Source: Pseudolysinimonas_A sp049651805
Lineage (GTDB): Bacteria; Actinomycetota; Actinomycetes; Actinomycetales; Microbacteriaceae
Direction: 5' to 3'
DNA length: 64,000 nt
NCBI RefSeq assembly: GCF_049651805.1
Contig: NZ_JBASCU010000017.1
Span: forward strand, 62,001 to 126,000
This document shows, piece after piece, positions 7,639 to 17,377 of this stretch. A program made the position numbers and the translations under genes. The notes below the pieces were generated by a model. That model saw nothing but the letters and a program-made list of their open reading frames with translations. It did no database searches and was not told the origin of the DNA. The stretch's first letter is position 1. Each line of letters opens with the position of its first letter.

Positions 7639-8721
7639 CTACCGGTGCACCGAGACGCGCGCTTCGAGCACGAGCTCGACCATCTGGTCGGCACCGTCGC
7701 GCACCCCGACGGACGCCATTCGCGCCGCCATGTGCGCCACGCGAGCGCGGTCTTGTAGCAGGAGCGGCAGCTCGCGCGCGACGAACTCCGGCGTGAACGC
7801 GGCGTCGGCCACGAGCACCGCTCCCCCGGCATCCACGGCACCCCGCGCGTTGAGCGCCTGCTCGCCGTTGCCGACCGCGTAGGGAACGAAGACGGCGGGC
7901 ACGCCCACGGCAGCGAGCTCGCAGACCGTCGCGGCTCCGGCGCGGGACACCGCGAGGTCAGCGACCGCCAACGCGAGATCCATCCGGTCGCAGTACTCGA
8001 GGATGCGGTAGCCGGCGAGTTCGGGATCTTTGACCGGCGAGCGGCTGCCGGTGATGTGCAGCACCTGCCAGCCGGCACCGAGCAGCGCGGCGACCGACTC
8101 GCTGATCGCGGTGTTGAGCCGCAGTGCGCCGGTCGAGCCGCCCGTGACGAGCAGCACCGGCTTGTCGGCGGCGAGGTCGAACGACCCCAGGCCCTCGACC
8201 CGCGCGGCCGGGCGGTCGAGACGCTCGATCTCCGCGCGCAACGGCAGCCCGACGACCCGGGCGTGACGCAGCGGCGTTCCGGCGAAGGTCACCCCGAGGT
8301 GACGGGTCCAGAGCGCCGCCAGCCGGTTCGCGATCCCGGGGCGCGCGTTCTGTTCATGCACCGCGATCGGCAACCGCTCCTTGCGGGCGGCCGCGTAGGC
8401 GGGAGCGGAGGCGTACCCGCCGAACCCCACCACGACATCCACGCCGCGATCGCGCAGAACTCCGCGCACGCGGTCGACGGATGCGCGCCACCGCGCCGGA
8501 AAACGCAGGGCATCGCGATTCGGACGTCGTGGAAAAGGCAGCCGCGGCACGGTCACCAGTTCGTAGCCGCGTTCCGGAACGAGCCGCGCCTCGAGGCCCT
8601 CCGCGGTGCCGAGCACGAGGATGATTGCGTCGGGCTCGCGGTCGCGGAGCCGGTCGGCCGTCGCCAACAACGGATTGACGTGGCCGGCGGTGCCGCCACC
8701 GGCGAACAGGTACGTGGTCAC
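7639..8721 (-). CDS. murG: MurG glycosyltransferase (lipid II synthase)
   Basis: Transfers GlcNAc from UDP-GlcNAc to lipid I at the inner membrane face, giving lipid II. GTG at 8721 starts the protein directly at YLFAGGGTAGHVNPLLA, the N-terminal acceptor-binding glycine-rich loop. Further motifs are VVGFGGYASAPAY, HEQNARPGIANR, LLVTGGSTGALRLN and SRAGAATVCELAAVGVPAV. The 360 residues are normal. The start overlaps the ftsW stop by 4 bp. The open frame extends 69 codons further but lacks family similarity. Confidence 0.96.
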   Translation of the reverse strand: MTTYLFAGGGTAGHVNPLLATADRLRDREPDAIILVLGTAEGLEARLVPERGYELVTVPRLPFPRRPNRDALRFPARWRASVDRVRGVLRDRGVDVVVGFGGYASAPAYAAARKERLPIAVHEQNARPGIANRLAALWTRHLGVTFAGTPLRHARVVGLPLRAEIERLDRPAARVEGLGSFDLAADKPVLLVTGGSTGALRLNTAISESVAALLGAGWQVLHITGSRSPVKDPELAGYRILEYCDRMDLALAVADLAVSRAGAATVCELAAVGVPAVFVPYAVGNGEQALNARGAVDAGGAVLVADAAFTPEFVARELPLLLQDRARVAHMAARMASVGVRDGADQMVELVLEARVSVHR

Positions 8722-9980
8722 TTGACGATTGTGGTCGACCGCGGAGCGAGCGCCGCGCGATCCTCGGGTTGGGGTCGATGACGGGCGAAGCTGAGCACGA
8801 TGCCGATCCCAGCCATCGTCGTCAGCAGTGCCGAACCGCCCGCGGAAACGAGAGGCAACGGCACCCCGAGAACGGGAAGCACCCCGAGCACCACGGCGAT
8901 GTTCACGAAGGCCTGGCCGATGATCCACGTCATCACCGCTGCCGTCGCGATCCGCGCGAACGGGTCACGCGCCATCCGGATGATGCGCACGAAACAGATC
9001 GCCAGCACGACGAACAACGCGAGCACCAGAATGCACCCGAGCAGGCCGAGTTCTTCGCCGATGATCGCGAAGATGAAGTCGTTGTCGGCCTCGGGGATCC
9101 ACGACCACTTCCCGGCGGAGTTGCCGAGGCCGACGCCCAGGACTCCGCCGTGGGCGAGCGCCTCCCAACCGTGCACGGTCTGCCAGCACTCACCCCCGAG
9201 CAGATCGGGATCGGCGCACCCGGTGAGCCACGCGTCGATGCGATCCCGACGCGAGAGGCTCAACATCGCGACGCCCGACCCGAGCACCGCGATGACCGCG
9301 ACCGCGACCGCGAGGAACCGCAGGCGGATGCCGGCGAAGAACAGGGTGCCCAGCACGAGCAAGATGATGATCGATGCCGACCCGAGGTCGTTGCCGAGCA
9401 GCACGAGCCCGACGCAGACGGCGACGATCGGGCCGATCGGCACCACCACGTAGCGCCAGTCGTCGAGCAGAGCGGCCCGCTTCACCAGAATCCAGGGCAG
9501 CCAGATGACGAGGGCCAGCTTGATCAGCTCGGACGGCTGGGCGGTGAAGGCCCCGAAGTCGAGCCAGCCACGGTTGCCGCCGGTCTCGTAGCCGAGATCG
9601 GTGAACACCAGCATCTGAAGCAGGACGCCGGCGATGACCGCCCAGCCCGCCCACCGCTTCCAGAACGAGAGCGGGGCGCGCGAGGCGAGCAGCAGCAACG
9701 GCAGCCCGATGACCGCGTACAAGCCCTGTCGAGCGGCACGCGCGAAGAAGTCACCGTCGTCGATCCGAGACTGGATCGCCGACGAGGAGAGCACCATCAC
9801 GAGCCCGAAGATCAGCAGGAACAGGGTGGTGCCGAGCAGCAGGAAGAATTCGGGCGTCTCGGCCGCGAACAGCTTCCGCACGGCGATCACCGCCGACGGG
9901 GCGGCCTTCCCCGCCGCCGGCTCCGCGGGGCGGCTACGCGGGCTCGGGCGAACCGGACCGGGACGCGGGACTCTCGCCAT
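8718..9980 (-). CDS. ftsW: Septal peptidoglycan polymerase FtsW (SEDS family)
   Basis: SEDS glycosyltransferase that polymerises lipid II at the septum with FtsI. The 420-residue protein has a basic Pro/Arg-rich N-terminus followed by about ten membrane segments starting at FFLLLGTTLFLLIFGLVMVL. Family motifs are FGAFTAQPSELIKLAL, ADNDFIFAIIGEELGLLG and the C-terminal PLPLVSAGGSALLTTMAG. It overlaps murD by 47 bp and murG by 4 bp. Its place between murD and murG supports FtsW rather than RodA. Confidence 0.95.
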   Translation of the reverse strand: MARVPRPGPVRPSPRSRPAEPAAGKAAPSAVIAVRKLFAAETPEFFLLLGTTLFLLIFGLVMVLSSSAIQSRIDDGDFFARAARQGLYAVIGLPLLLLASRAPLSFWKRWAGWAVIAGVLLQMLVFTDLGYETGGNRGWLDFGAFTAQPSELIKLALVIWLPWILVKRAALLDDWRYVVVPIGPIVAVCVGLVLLGNDLGSASIIILLVLGTLFFAGIRLRFLAVAVAVIAVLGSGVAMLSLSRRDRIDAWLTGCADPDLLGGECWQTVHGWEALAHGGVLGVGLGNSAGKWSWIPEADNDFIFAIIGEELGLLGCILVLALFVVLAICFVRIIRMARDPFARIATAAVMTWIIGQAFVNIAVVLGVLPVLGVPLPLVSAGGSALLTTMAGIGIVLSFARHRPQPEDRAALAPRSTTIVK

Positions 9981-11469
9981 CGTCGCCTCCCGTCCACTCC
10001 CGTACCGCTTCGGCGAACCGGCGTCCCCGGTCCGCGTAGTCGATGAACTGATCCATCGACGCCGCCGCGGGCGCGAGCAGCACCACGTCGCCGCGTCGGG
10101 CGAGCGCCGCTGCCGCGCGCACCGCGACCGGCATCACCTCAGTCTCCGACTCGGCGACCTCGACGACGGGGACGCCGGGCGCGTGTCGTTCGAACGCCTC
10201 GCGCAGCGCCGCACGGTCGATTCCGACCAGAACGGCACCCCGCAACCGGGCCGCGTGCCGTTTCACCAGCGGCGCGGGATCGACGCCTTTGAGCAACCCG
10301 CCGGCGATCCAGACGACCGAGTCGAACGCGGCCAGAGCCGCATTGGCGGCGTGGGCGTTCGTCGCCTTGGAGTCGTCGACGTAGGTGATCCCGTCGTGGA
10401 CGAGCACCACCTCGGTGCGGTGACGGTCGAGCGCGAAGGAGCGGATGGCATCCCGGATCGCCGTCGGCGCAACGCGCGCCGCCCGGGCGAGGGCCGCCGC
10501 CGCCAGGGTGTTCGCGATGCCGTGCGGAGTGCCCAGCCCGGAAGCCCGCAGGTCGCCCAGGGTCGCCAGTTCGAGCGCCGAGTTGTGGCGTTCGTCGAGG
10601 AACGCCCGGTCGACGAGGATGTCGTCGACAAGGCCCACGTCGCTCGGTCCGGGCACGCCGAGCGTGAAGCCGATCGCGCGAGCGCCCTCCTGCACCTCGG
10701 CGTCTTCGACCATCTCGCGGGTCGCGGGGTCGCCCTGGTTGAACACGCACGCGAGCCGGGTGTTCGCGTAGACCTTCGCCTTCGCGTCCCGGTACCCGCG
10801 TGCCGACCCGTGCCAGTCGAGGTGGTCGTCGTCGAGGTTGAGGCACACGCTCGCCAACGGCGAGAGTTCGCCGCCCGCGTTGGTGTTGACCCAATGCAAC
10901 TGGTAACTCGACAGCTCGATCACGAGCGCGTCGAATCCCTCGGGGTCGCGGATCGCGTCGAGCACCGGGATGCCGATGTTGCCGGCCGGTGCCGCGCGGA
11001 GCCCGCCGGCGACCAGCATCGTCGCCGTCAACTGGGTGGTGGTCGTCTTGCCGTTGGTTCCGGTGATGCAGATCCAGTCGGCCGGCTCGCCGTCGGCGCG
11101 TGGCACCTTGTCGCGGAGGCGCCACGCCAGTTCGATGTCGCCCCAGACCGGGATGCCGCGCTCGGCCGCCCACACCAGGAGCGGGTGGTCGGGGTGGTAG
11201 CCGGGCGAGACCACCACCAAATCAGGGTCGAACGCCGGGAGGGCATCCGGAACCGTCGTCTCGTCGGGGTGCAGGTCGAGCCGAGCGCCGATCACCTCGA
11301 GGAGTTGCACGTGCTCGTCGGATGCCCGCGCCGCGACCACGAGCACCTCGGCACCGAGTTCCACGAGAGTGTCGGCGACCGCGAACCCCGTCACGCCGAC
11401 ACCGAACACGGCGACGCGCAGTCCCTGCCAGTCGGAGCCCCAGCTCACGAGGCGCGACAGATCCCTCAC
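9934..11469 (-). CDS. murD: UDP-N-acetylmuramoylalanine--D-glutamate ligase
   Basis: Adds D-glutamate to UDP-MurNAc-L-Ala. GTG at 11469, one base into the mraY stop (TAGTG), gives 511 residues, long for MurD because of an extended C-terminal tail that runs into ftsW. Motifs: N-terminal VAVFGVGVTGFAVADTL, the P-loop CITGTNGKTTTTQL, NLDDDHLDWHGS and the ligase-domain YVDDSKATNAHAA. The last dozen or so residues (GGDDGESPASRSGSPEPA) look unstructured. The open frame continues upstream of 11469 inside mraY but has no MurD similarity there. Confidence 0.95.
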   Translation of the reverse strand: MRDLSRLVSWGSDWQGLRVAVFGVGVTGFAVADTLVELGAEVLVVAARASDEHVQLLEVIGARLDLHPDETTVPDALPAFDPDLVVVSPGYHPDHPLLVWAAERGIPVWGDIELAWRLRDKVPRADGEPADWICITGTNGKTTTTQLTATMLVAGGLRAAPAGNIGIPVLDAIRDPEGFDALVIELSSYQLHWVNTNAGGELSPLASVCLNLDDDHLDWHGSARGYRDAKAKVYANTRLACVFNQGDPATREMVEDAEVQEGARAIGFTLGVPGPSDVGLVDDILVDRAFLDERHNSALELATLGDLRASGLGTPHGIANTLAAAALARAARVAPTAIRDAIRSFALDRHRTEVVLVHDGITYVDDSKATNAHAANAALAAFDSVVWIAGGLLKGVDPAPLVKRHAARLRGAVLVGIDRAALREAFERHAPGVPVVEVAESETEVMPVAVRAAAALARRGDVVLLAPAAASMDQFIDYADRGRRFAEAVREWTGGDDGESPASRSGSPEPA

Positions 11470-12590
11470 TAGCGACTGGCCCACTCGAGGTAGAAGGCGC
11501 CGACACCGGCCGCGACGAAGAGCGCCGCGATGAGCCAGAACCGCACGACGATGGTGATCTCGGCCCAGCCCTTCAGCTCGAAGTGATGCTGGAGTGGGCT
11601 CATCAGGAACACCCGGCGACCCTGACCGAATCGCCATTTCGTGGCTTTGAAGTACGCCCGCTGGATGATGACCGAGCCGGTCACGATGATGAACAGGCCC
11701 GCGATCAGGATGAGCAGCAACTCGGTGCGGGTCATGATCGCGAGGGCGGCGAGGGCGCCGCCGAGCCCCATCGACCCGGTGTCGCCCATGAAGATCTTCG
11801 CGGGCGAGGTGTTCCACCACAGGAACCCCACCAGGGATCCGCTCAGCGCCGCGGCGGCGACCGCGAGGTCGAGTGGGTCACGTACCTCGTAGCACTTGTA
11901 GAAGGTGCTCGACCCGATGACGTTCTCGTTGAAGCACGACTGGTTGGCCTGCCAGAACCCGATGAAGATGTAGGCCGAGATCGCGAAGATCGCGGCGCCG
12001 CTCGCGAGGCCGTCGAGGCCGTCGGTGACGTTGACGGCGTTGGACGTGCTCGTCGTGATGATGTTCACCCAGACGACGAAGAGCACGAATCCGACGACTG
12101 ACCCAAAGGCGAACAGGTTGAGCCAGCTGATGTCGCGTACGCCGGAGATGAGTGTGGATGCGGGCGTCAAGTTGTTCTCGTCGCGGAAGTTCTCGGTGAT
12201 CGCGAAGACAGCGAAGACGGATCCGACGATCACCTGTCCGGCGATCTTCGTCCACCCCCCGATGCCGAGGCTGCGCTGCTTGCGGATCTTGGCGAAGTCG
12301 TCGACGAATCCGACGAGTCCGAGGCCGAACGCCATGCCGAACACTAGGACGCCCACCATCGTCCACGGCACTCCGGCAACCAGGTGCCCCACGAGATAGC
12401 CCAGGAAGGCGCCGATGAGAAAGACGATGCCGCCCATCGTCGGAGTGCCGCGCTTGGTGTGGTGGCTCTGCGGCCCGTCGTCTCGGATGAACTGCCCCCA
12501 GCCGATGCGGCGGAACAGCCGGATGAAGAGGGGGGTGAGGAAGAGCGTGAACGCGAGCGAGAAGCCACCGGCGATCAGGAGGGCGATCAC
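11469..12590 (-). CDS. mraY: Phospho-MurNAc-pentapeptide translocase
   Basis: Integral membrane enzyme that transfers phospho-MurNAc-pentapeptide to undecaprenyl phosphate, making lipid I. The GTG start (12590) gives VIALLIAGGFSLAFTLFLTP; about ten transmembrane segments follow. Signature motifs: HHTKRGTPTMGGIVFL, NVTDGLDGLASGAAIF, FMGDTGSMGLGGALA and HHFELKGWAE. The 373 residues are usual. The start overlaps the murF stop by 4 bp; upstream in-frame codons are rejected as they overlap murF and are Arg-rich. Confidence 0.96.
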   Translation of the reverse strand: MIALLIAGGFSLAFTLFLTPLFIRLFRRIGWGQFIRDDGPQSHHTKRGTPTMGGIVFLIGAFLGYLVGHLVAGVPWTMVGVLVFGMAFGLGLVGFVDDFAKIRKQRSLGIGGWTKIAGQVIVGSVFAVFAITENFRDENNLTPASTLISGVRDISWLNLFAFGSVVGFVLFVVWVNIITTSTSNAVNVTDGLDGLASGAAIFAISAYIFIGFWQANQSCFNENVIGSSTFYKCYEVRDPLDLAVAAAALSGSLVGFLWWNTSPAKIFMGDTGSMGLGGALAALAIMTRTELLLILIAGLFIIVTGSVIIQRAYFKATKWRFGQGRRVFLMSPLQHHFELKGWAEITIVVRFWLIAALFVAAGVGAFYLEWASR

Positions 12591-13987
12591 TGCGTCACAC
12601 CTCCGAGTCGGTCGCCGAGAAACCGGAGTCCCGCGGATTTGGAGGACTTCACGAGCACGACGTCGCCGGCGCGGAGATCTTCCCGAAGGAGATCGTAGGC
12701 CGCCTGGGCGTCCGCGACGAACACCGACTCCCCGTCCCACGACCCTTCGAGCCCGGCCGCGGCGTGGATGTGGCGGGCTCGCTCGCCGACGACGACGAGC
12801 TGCGAGATGTTCAGCCGCACCACGAGCCGGCCGAGGCGATCGTGCTCCTCCTGGGCGTACTCCCCCAGTTCCGCCATTTCGCCGAGCACCGCGATGGAGC
12901 GTCCGGGCCTGCCTCGAGTGATCTGGGCGAGGGTCTTCAGCGCGGCCGCGGTGGAGTCGGGACTCGCGTTGTACGCGTCGTTGATGATCGTGACGCCGTC
13001 TCCCGGCTCGAGCACCTCCATGCGCCAGCGTTCGGCGCGCGGCACGGTCTCGATCGCGGCGATCGCACGTTCAGCGGGGATCCCGAGCTCTCGGGCCGCT
13101 CCAAGGGCCGCGAGGGCGTTGGCGACGTGATGCTCGCCGAGGATGCGAAGCGACACCGGATGGCGCCCGCCGTCCGACAGATAGTCGAACGTCGTTCCGG
13201 TGGCGGTCGCTTGAACGTCGTCGGCGCGGAGTTCGTTGGACTCGCCCACCCCGAAGCGCACGACGCGCGCGCGGGTCATGGTCGCCATCTCGTCGACCCG
13301 CGGGTCGTCACCGTGCAGCAGGGCGACGGCATCCGGAGGCAGGTCGGTGACCATCTCGGCCTTCGCGCGCTGCACCGCTTCGATGCCCCCGAACTCGCCG
13401 GCGTGTGCGAGCCCCACCTTGAGCACGATGCCGATGTCGGGGGTGACGATCGAGATCAGGCGGGCGATTTCGCCGACGTGCGAGGCCCCCATCTCGACCA
13501 CGAGGTACTGCGTCGCCTCGTCGACCCGCAACATGGAGATCGGCGCGCCGACATGGTTGTTGAACGAGCCCTCAGGGGCGACGGTCGGTCCCTCTGCGGT
13601 GAGTACCGCACGCAGCAGGTTCTTTGTGGTCGTCTTGCCGTTCGACCCGGTGATCGCGACGATCTTCAGGGCGCCCAGGGCGCGCACGCGGGCGACAACC
13701 GTCTTCGCGAGAGCCGCCAGCGCGGCGACCCCGTCGGGCACGACGATCAGCGATGCCGCGACGTCCAGCTCTCGCTCTGCAATGACCAACGCCGCACCAG
13801 CCTCGACGGCGGACGGCGCGAACAACGCCCCGTCGGTGGTCTCGCCGGGAAGCGCGAAGAACACCGAACCGGTCGACACCAGGCGGGAGTCGGTCTCGAC
13901 GCTGCCGTCGACGGCTGCCTCGGGGTCACCCCGCACGATGCGGCCGCCGAGCGCATCTGCAATCTCGGCGAGAGTGAGGGCGATCAC
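12587..13987 (-). CDS. murF: UDP-MurNAc-tripeptide--D-Ala-D-Ala ligase
   Basis: Completes the pentapeptide by adding D-Ala-D-Ala. The 466 residues include the N-terminal domain MIALTLAEIADALGGRIVRG, the P-loop IVAITGSNGKTTTKNLLRA, the substrate loop VVEMGASHVGEIARL and the ligase-domain motif IINDAYNASPDSTAAAL. It shares 4-bp overlaps with murE and mraY, so these enzymes are translationally coupled in pathway order. Confidence 0.97.
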   Translation of the reverse strand: MIALTLAEIADALGGRIVRGDPEAAVDGSVETDSRLVSTGSVFFALPGETTDGALFAPSAVEAGAALVIAERELDVAASLIVVPDGVAALAALAKTVVARVRALGALKIVAITGSNGKTTTKNLLRAVLTAEGPTVAPEGSFNNHVGAPISMLRVDEATQYLVVEMGASHVGEIARLISIVTPDIGIVLKVGLAHAGEFGGIEAVQRAKAEMVTDLPPDAVALLHGDDPRVDEMATMTRARVVRFGVGESNELRADDVQATATGTTFDYLSDGGRHPVSLRILGEHHVANALAALGAARELGIPAERAIAAIETVPRAERWRMEVLEPGDGVTIINDAYNASPDSTAAALKTLAQITRGRPGRSIAVLGEMAELGEYAQEEHDRLGRLVVRLNISQLVVVGERARHIHAAAGLEGSWDGESVFVADAQAAYDLLREDLRAGDVVLVKSSKSAGLRFLGDRLGGVTQ

Positions 13988-15543
13988 CAGCCGGCCTCAC
14001 GCAGGGCGGCGCGCGCGAGGTCGCGTGCGGAGTAGGGAGTGCGCTCGCCCTCGATGTCGCGGTAGTCCTGGTGCCCGGGGCCGGCCCAGAGGATCGAGTC
14101 GCCCTCCTTGGCGAGTGAAACGGCCTTGAGAATCGCCGCTTCCGGCGGGCTGACCTCGTAGAGCTCCGGCTGGTTCTCGGCCTGCGCGGCTCCCTCGAGC
14201 AGGGTCGCTCGGATGGAAGCGGGGTTCTCGAAGCGCGGGTGATGGTCGGTGATGATCAGGATGTCGCTGCCCTCGGCCGCGACCCGAGCCATCGCGTGGC
14301 GCTTCGACGCGTCGCGGTCCCCGTCGGCTCCGAACACCATGATCGTGCGACCGGTCGTGAACTGCCGCACGGCCGCGAGGGTGTTCTCGAAAGCGTCGGG
14401 GCTGTGCCCGAAGTCGACGTAGACACTCGGGCCGCGATCCCCCGACACCCGTTCGGTACGGCCCGGCAGGTAGGCCCGGATGCCGCCGTCGGCATCCAGC
14501 GCCGCTCCGATCGCCTCGAGCTCGAATCCCGCCTCGACGAGCATGACGATGCCGAGGGCGGCGTTGGCGGCCATGTGCCAGCCGATGAGCGGCTCGCGCG
14601 TCACGAGTGACCGACCCTCGGGTCCCGCCACCCGGAACTCGGTGTAGGCAGCCGTCGAGTCGAGGATCTCGACCGTCCAGTCGGCGCTCGCGACGTCGTC
14701 GGGGTTCGCGTGCCCGACGGTCGCGATCGTGGTCACCGGGATGTGCGCCTCCTCGACGACCCGCGCCCCGTAGGCCGTGTCGAGGCAGATGACGGCGCGC
14801 TTGGCGAACTGCGGCTGGAACAGCGGCAGCTTCGCGTGGAAGTACTCCTCCATGTCGGCGTAGTCGTCGAGGTGGTCGTGGCTGAGGTTGGTGAACCCGG
14901 CGACATCGAACAGCAGCCCGTCGACGCGGTGATGGGTGAGAGCCTGAGCGCTCACCTCGACGGCGACGGCGCGCACGCCGCTCTCCCGCATCCGGGCGAG
15001 CAGTGCGTGCATCTCGCTCGCCTCGGGCGTGGTCAGTCGGCTGACGATCGTCAGGTCGCCGATGTGCCGTTCCGCCGTCGACGACAGCCCGGTGACGAGT
15101 CCGAGTTGCCGCAGGACGGCCTCGAGAAGGTACGACGTCGACGTCTTGCCGTTCGTGCCGGTGGTGCCGAACAGCAGGGGCGGGTTCTCCCGCGTGCGGT
15201 ATACCCAGGCGGCGATCTCGCCGAGCGCGAGCCGCGGGCTTTCGACGAGAAGGATCGGCAGCCCGGCATCCGCCGCCAATTCCGCCCCCTCGTCGTCGGT
15301 GAGCAGCGCCACCGCGCCGCCCTCTCGGGCCTGGGCGGCGTACCCGGCACCGTGCCCCTTGGCCCCCTTCACGCCGACGAAGAGGTCACCGGGGTGCAGG
15401 TCGCTCGTGCTGAGGGTCACCCCGCTGATCTCGACACCGTCGATGCTGCCCCGGTGGTCGATCCCGAACTCCTCGACGAATCCGGCGAGCGAGCGGGGCG
15501 ATGGATGCTCCGGTCGAAGGACCGGGGGGATCCGAGAACTCAC
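13984..15543 (-). CDS. murE: UDP-MurNAc-L-Ala-D-Glu--diamino acid ligase
   Basis: Adds the third, dibasic amino acid to the muropeptide. The start at GTG 15543 has AAGGAG five bases upstream; an alternative GTG at 15573 directly abuts the ftsI stop (TAGGTG) but lacks such a site. The P-loop is LFGTTGTNGKTSTSYLLEA; NLSHDHLDDYADMEEYF and YVDFGHSPDAFENTL follow. In the specificity region the protein reads DHHPRFENPASIR, not the classical DNPR motif of meso-diaminopimelate enzymes. The third amino acid may therefore differ: Microbacteriaceae often use lysine, ornithine or diaminobutyrate. That is inference. Confidence 0.95.
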   Translation of the reverse strand: MSSRIPPVLRPEHPSPRSLAGFVEEFGIDHRGSIDGVEISGVTLSTSDLHPGDLFVGVKGAKGHGAGYAAQAREGGAVALLTDDEGAELAADAGLPILLVESPRLALGEIAAWVYRTRENPPLLFGTTGTNGKTSTSYLLEAVLRQLGLVTGLSSTAERHIGDLTIVSRLTTPEASEMHALLARMRESGVRAVAVEVSAQALTHHRVDGLLFDVAGFTNLSHDHLDDYADMEEYFHAKLPLFQPQFAKRAVICLDTAYGARVVEEAHIPVTTIATVGHANPDDVASADWTVEILDSTAAYTEFRVAGPEGRSLVTREPLIGWHMAANAALGIVMLVEAGFELEAIGAALDADGGIRAYLPGRTERVSGDRGPSVYVDFGHSPDAFENTLAAVRQFTTGRTIMVFGADGDRDASKRHAMARVAAEGSDILIITDHHPRFENPASIRATLLEGAAQAENQPELYEVSPPEAAILKAVSLAKEGDSILWAGPGHQDYRDIEGERTPYSARDLARAALREAGW

Positions 15544-15573
15544 CCGACTCCTTCTCTCTGCTTTCCCACCCAC

Positions 15574-17355
15574 CTACCAGGTGAGCGGGAGACTCGGCGC
15601 CGCTTCCGTCGAGGGCGTGACCCGGAAGGTCTTGATGACCTGTTCCATGATCGCGTTGAAGACGGGGGCTGCGGCGGCGGACGACTTCATCGTATCGGGC
15701 TTGCCGATCGTCACGACAATGGCGTACTCGGGTCGGTCGGCCGGGAAGACGCCCGCGTACGAGACGATGCGCTCCGACCCGTATCGACCGTTCTCGGCGA
15801 CCTCGCCCGTGCCCGTCTTCGCCGCGATGCGGTAACCCGGAACGCTCACCACGTCGCGCGACGCGCCCTGGCTGGCGACGGTCTCCATCATCTGCAACGT
15901 CGTTTCAGCGGCGTACTCGCTCACGACACGCTCGCCGGTCGGCACGGGCACCTCCGTCCACGTGCCGTCGGGGTGCTCGCACCCGGCGACCAGCGTCAGC
16001 GGCATCCGCACCCCGCCGTTGCCGAGGGTCTGGTAGAGACTCGCCATCTGGGCGCTCGTCGCTGTGATGCCCTGGCCGAACATCTGCGCCGCGAGCGTGA
16101 CGGTGTCGGCCTTGGTCTGCTCAGGCGTGTAGACCTGACCGTGGTTGCCGGGCACCGACTCGCCGAGGAACTCCACCTCGGTCGGCTGCCCGAACCCGAA
16201 GGCCTGGAACGCGTCGTACTTCTGCTCGGCGGTCAGGCGCTCGCTGAGCATCACCGTACCGATATTCGATGAGTTCATGAGGATGCCGGTGGCCGTCCAG
16301 CGCAGATCGCCATGGGCGAAGACATCCGTGATGTTCTCTCCCGCCGGAAGTCCGTTGGTGTAGTTGCCGGGCACGGTGACCTGCGTGTTCGGGGTGATCA
16401 GGCCGCGGTCGAGGAGCGTCGCGAACGCGACGGGCTTCATAATCGAGCCCGGCTCGAACGGCGCCGTGAAGCTGCGCGCGCCCGAGTTCTCGGCACTCAC
16501 CGAATTCAGGTCGTTCGGGTCGATCGACGGCCAGTCGGCGGCGACCACGATCTCGCCGGTGTCGACCCGCACCACCATCGCGGTACCCCACTCGGCACCG
16601 ACCGCCGCCCCTTGTTGGGCGAGTTGCTGTTGGGCGTACCACTGCAGATCCGCGTCGATGGTGAGGTGCACCGTGCCGCCGTCGACGGCCTCCTGCTCGA
16701 CCTCGAGGCTGCCGGGAAGGCGCACCCCGTCGGCGCTGCGTTCGAACGTCGAGGTTCCCGGCGTAGACGCGAGACACTCGTCGGCCTGGAGCTCGGTGCC
16801 GGCGAGCGCGCCGTCGGTGCCGAGGAAGCCGACGAGGTTGCCCGCAATCGCACCGCGAGGGTAGGTGCGCGAGGGCCGCATCTCGGAGTAGATCCATGCG
16901 ATGTCGAGGTCCCACACCGCCGTCAGAATGTCGAGTTCGACTCCTTTGACCAGATATGTGAACTTCGACTCCGGGTCGGCTGTGAGCGCCGCGTAGAGGT
17001 CGGCGGCAGGCGTGCCCGTGACCTCGGCCAACCGGGCGATCGCCTCGGTCGTCGGCACCTTGACCTTCTCGCCGTCGATCGTGATCGTCGTCTGCTCTCC
17101 CACGTTGACGGGCGCGGCGGTGATGTCGTAGCGCTCCACGCTGTCGGCCAAGGCGACCCCGTTCGCGTCGACGATGCTGCCGCGCACCCCGTGCACGAGA
17201 ACCGTGCTCGAGCGTCGCGCCTGCGCTGCTGCCGTCAGCTCCTCGGCGCGCACCACCTGGATGTCGACAAGCTTGACGACGAACAGACCGACGATCGCGA
17301 AGACGGCGAACAGCGTCAGCGCGAGGCGCCGCGCGGTGAGCCGTGAGTTCGTCAT
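15574..17355 (-). CDS. ftsI: Septal penicillin-binding protein FtsI (PBP3/PBP2b type)
   Basis: Monofunctional class B transpeptidase that cross-links septal peptidoglycan with FtsW. The start ATG 17355 gives MTNSRLTARRL and one transmembrane anchor (ALTLFAVFAIVGLFVVKLV). A dimerisation domain with RGSIVDANGVALADSV follows, then the transpeptidase domain: SxxK in EPGSIMKPVAF near residue 303, SSN in ILMNSSNIGTVML, and KTG in IAAKTGTGEV near 513. The 593 residues are typical. It follows ftsL-like by 22 bp. Confidence 0.96.
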   Translation of the reverse strand: MTNSRLTARRLALTLFAVFAIVGLFVVKLVDIQVVRAEELTAAAQARRSSTVLVHGVRGSIVDANGVALADSVERYDITAAPVNVGEQTTITIDGEKVKVPTTEAIARLAEVTGTPAADLYAALTADPESKFTYLVKGVELDILTAVWDLDIAWIYSEMRPSRTYPRGAIAGNLVGFLGTDGALAGTELQADECLASTPGTSTFERSADGVRLPGSLEVEQEAVDGGTVHLTIDADLQWYAQQQLAQQGAAVGAEWGTAMVVRVDTGEIVVAADWPSIDPNDLNSVSAENSGARSFTAPFEPGSIMKPVAFATLLDRGLITPNTQVTVPGNYTNGLPAGENITDVFAHGDLRWTATGILMNSSNIGTVMLSERLTAEQKYDAFQAFGFGQPTEVEFLGESVPGNHGQVYTPEQTKADTVTLAAQMFGQGITATSAQMASLYQTLGNGGVRMPLTLVAGCEHPDGTWTEVPVPTGERVVSEYAAETTLQMMETVASQGASRDVVSVPGYRIAAKTGTGEVAENGRYGSERIVSYAGVFPADRPEYAIVVTIGKPDTMKSSAAAAPVFNAIMEQVIKTFRVTPSTEAAPSLPLTW

Positions 17356-17377
17356 CCCTGCCCCTTTTGCCTGCGCG

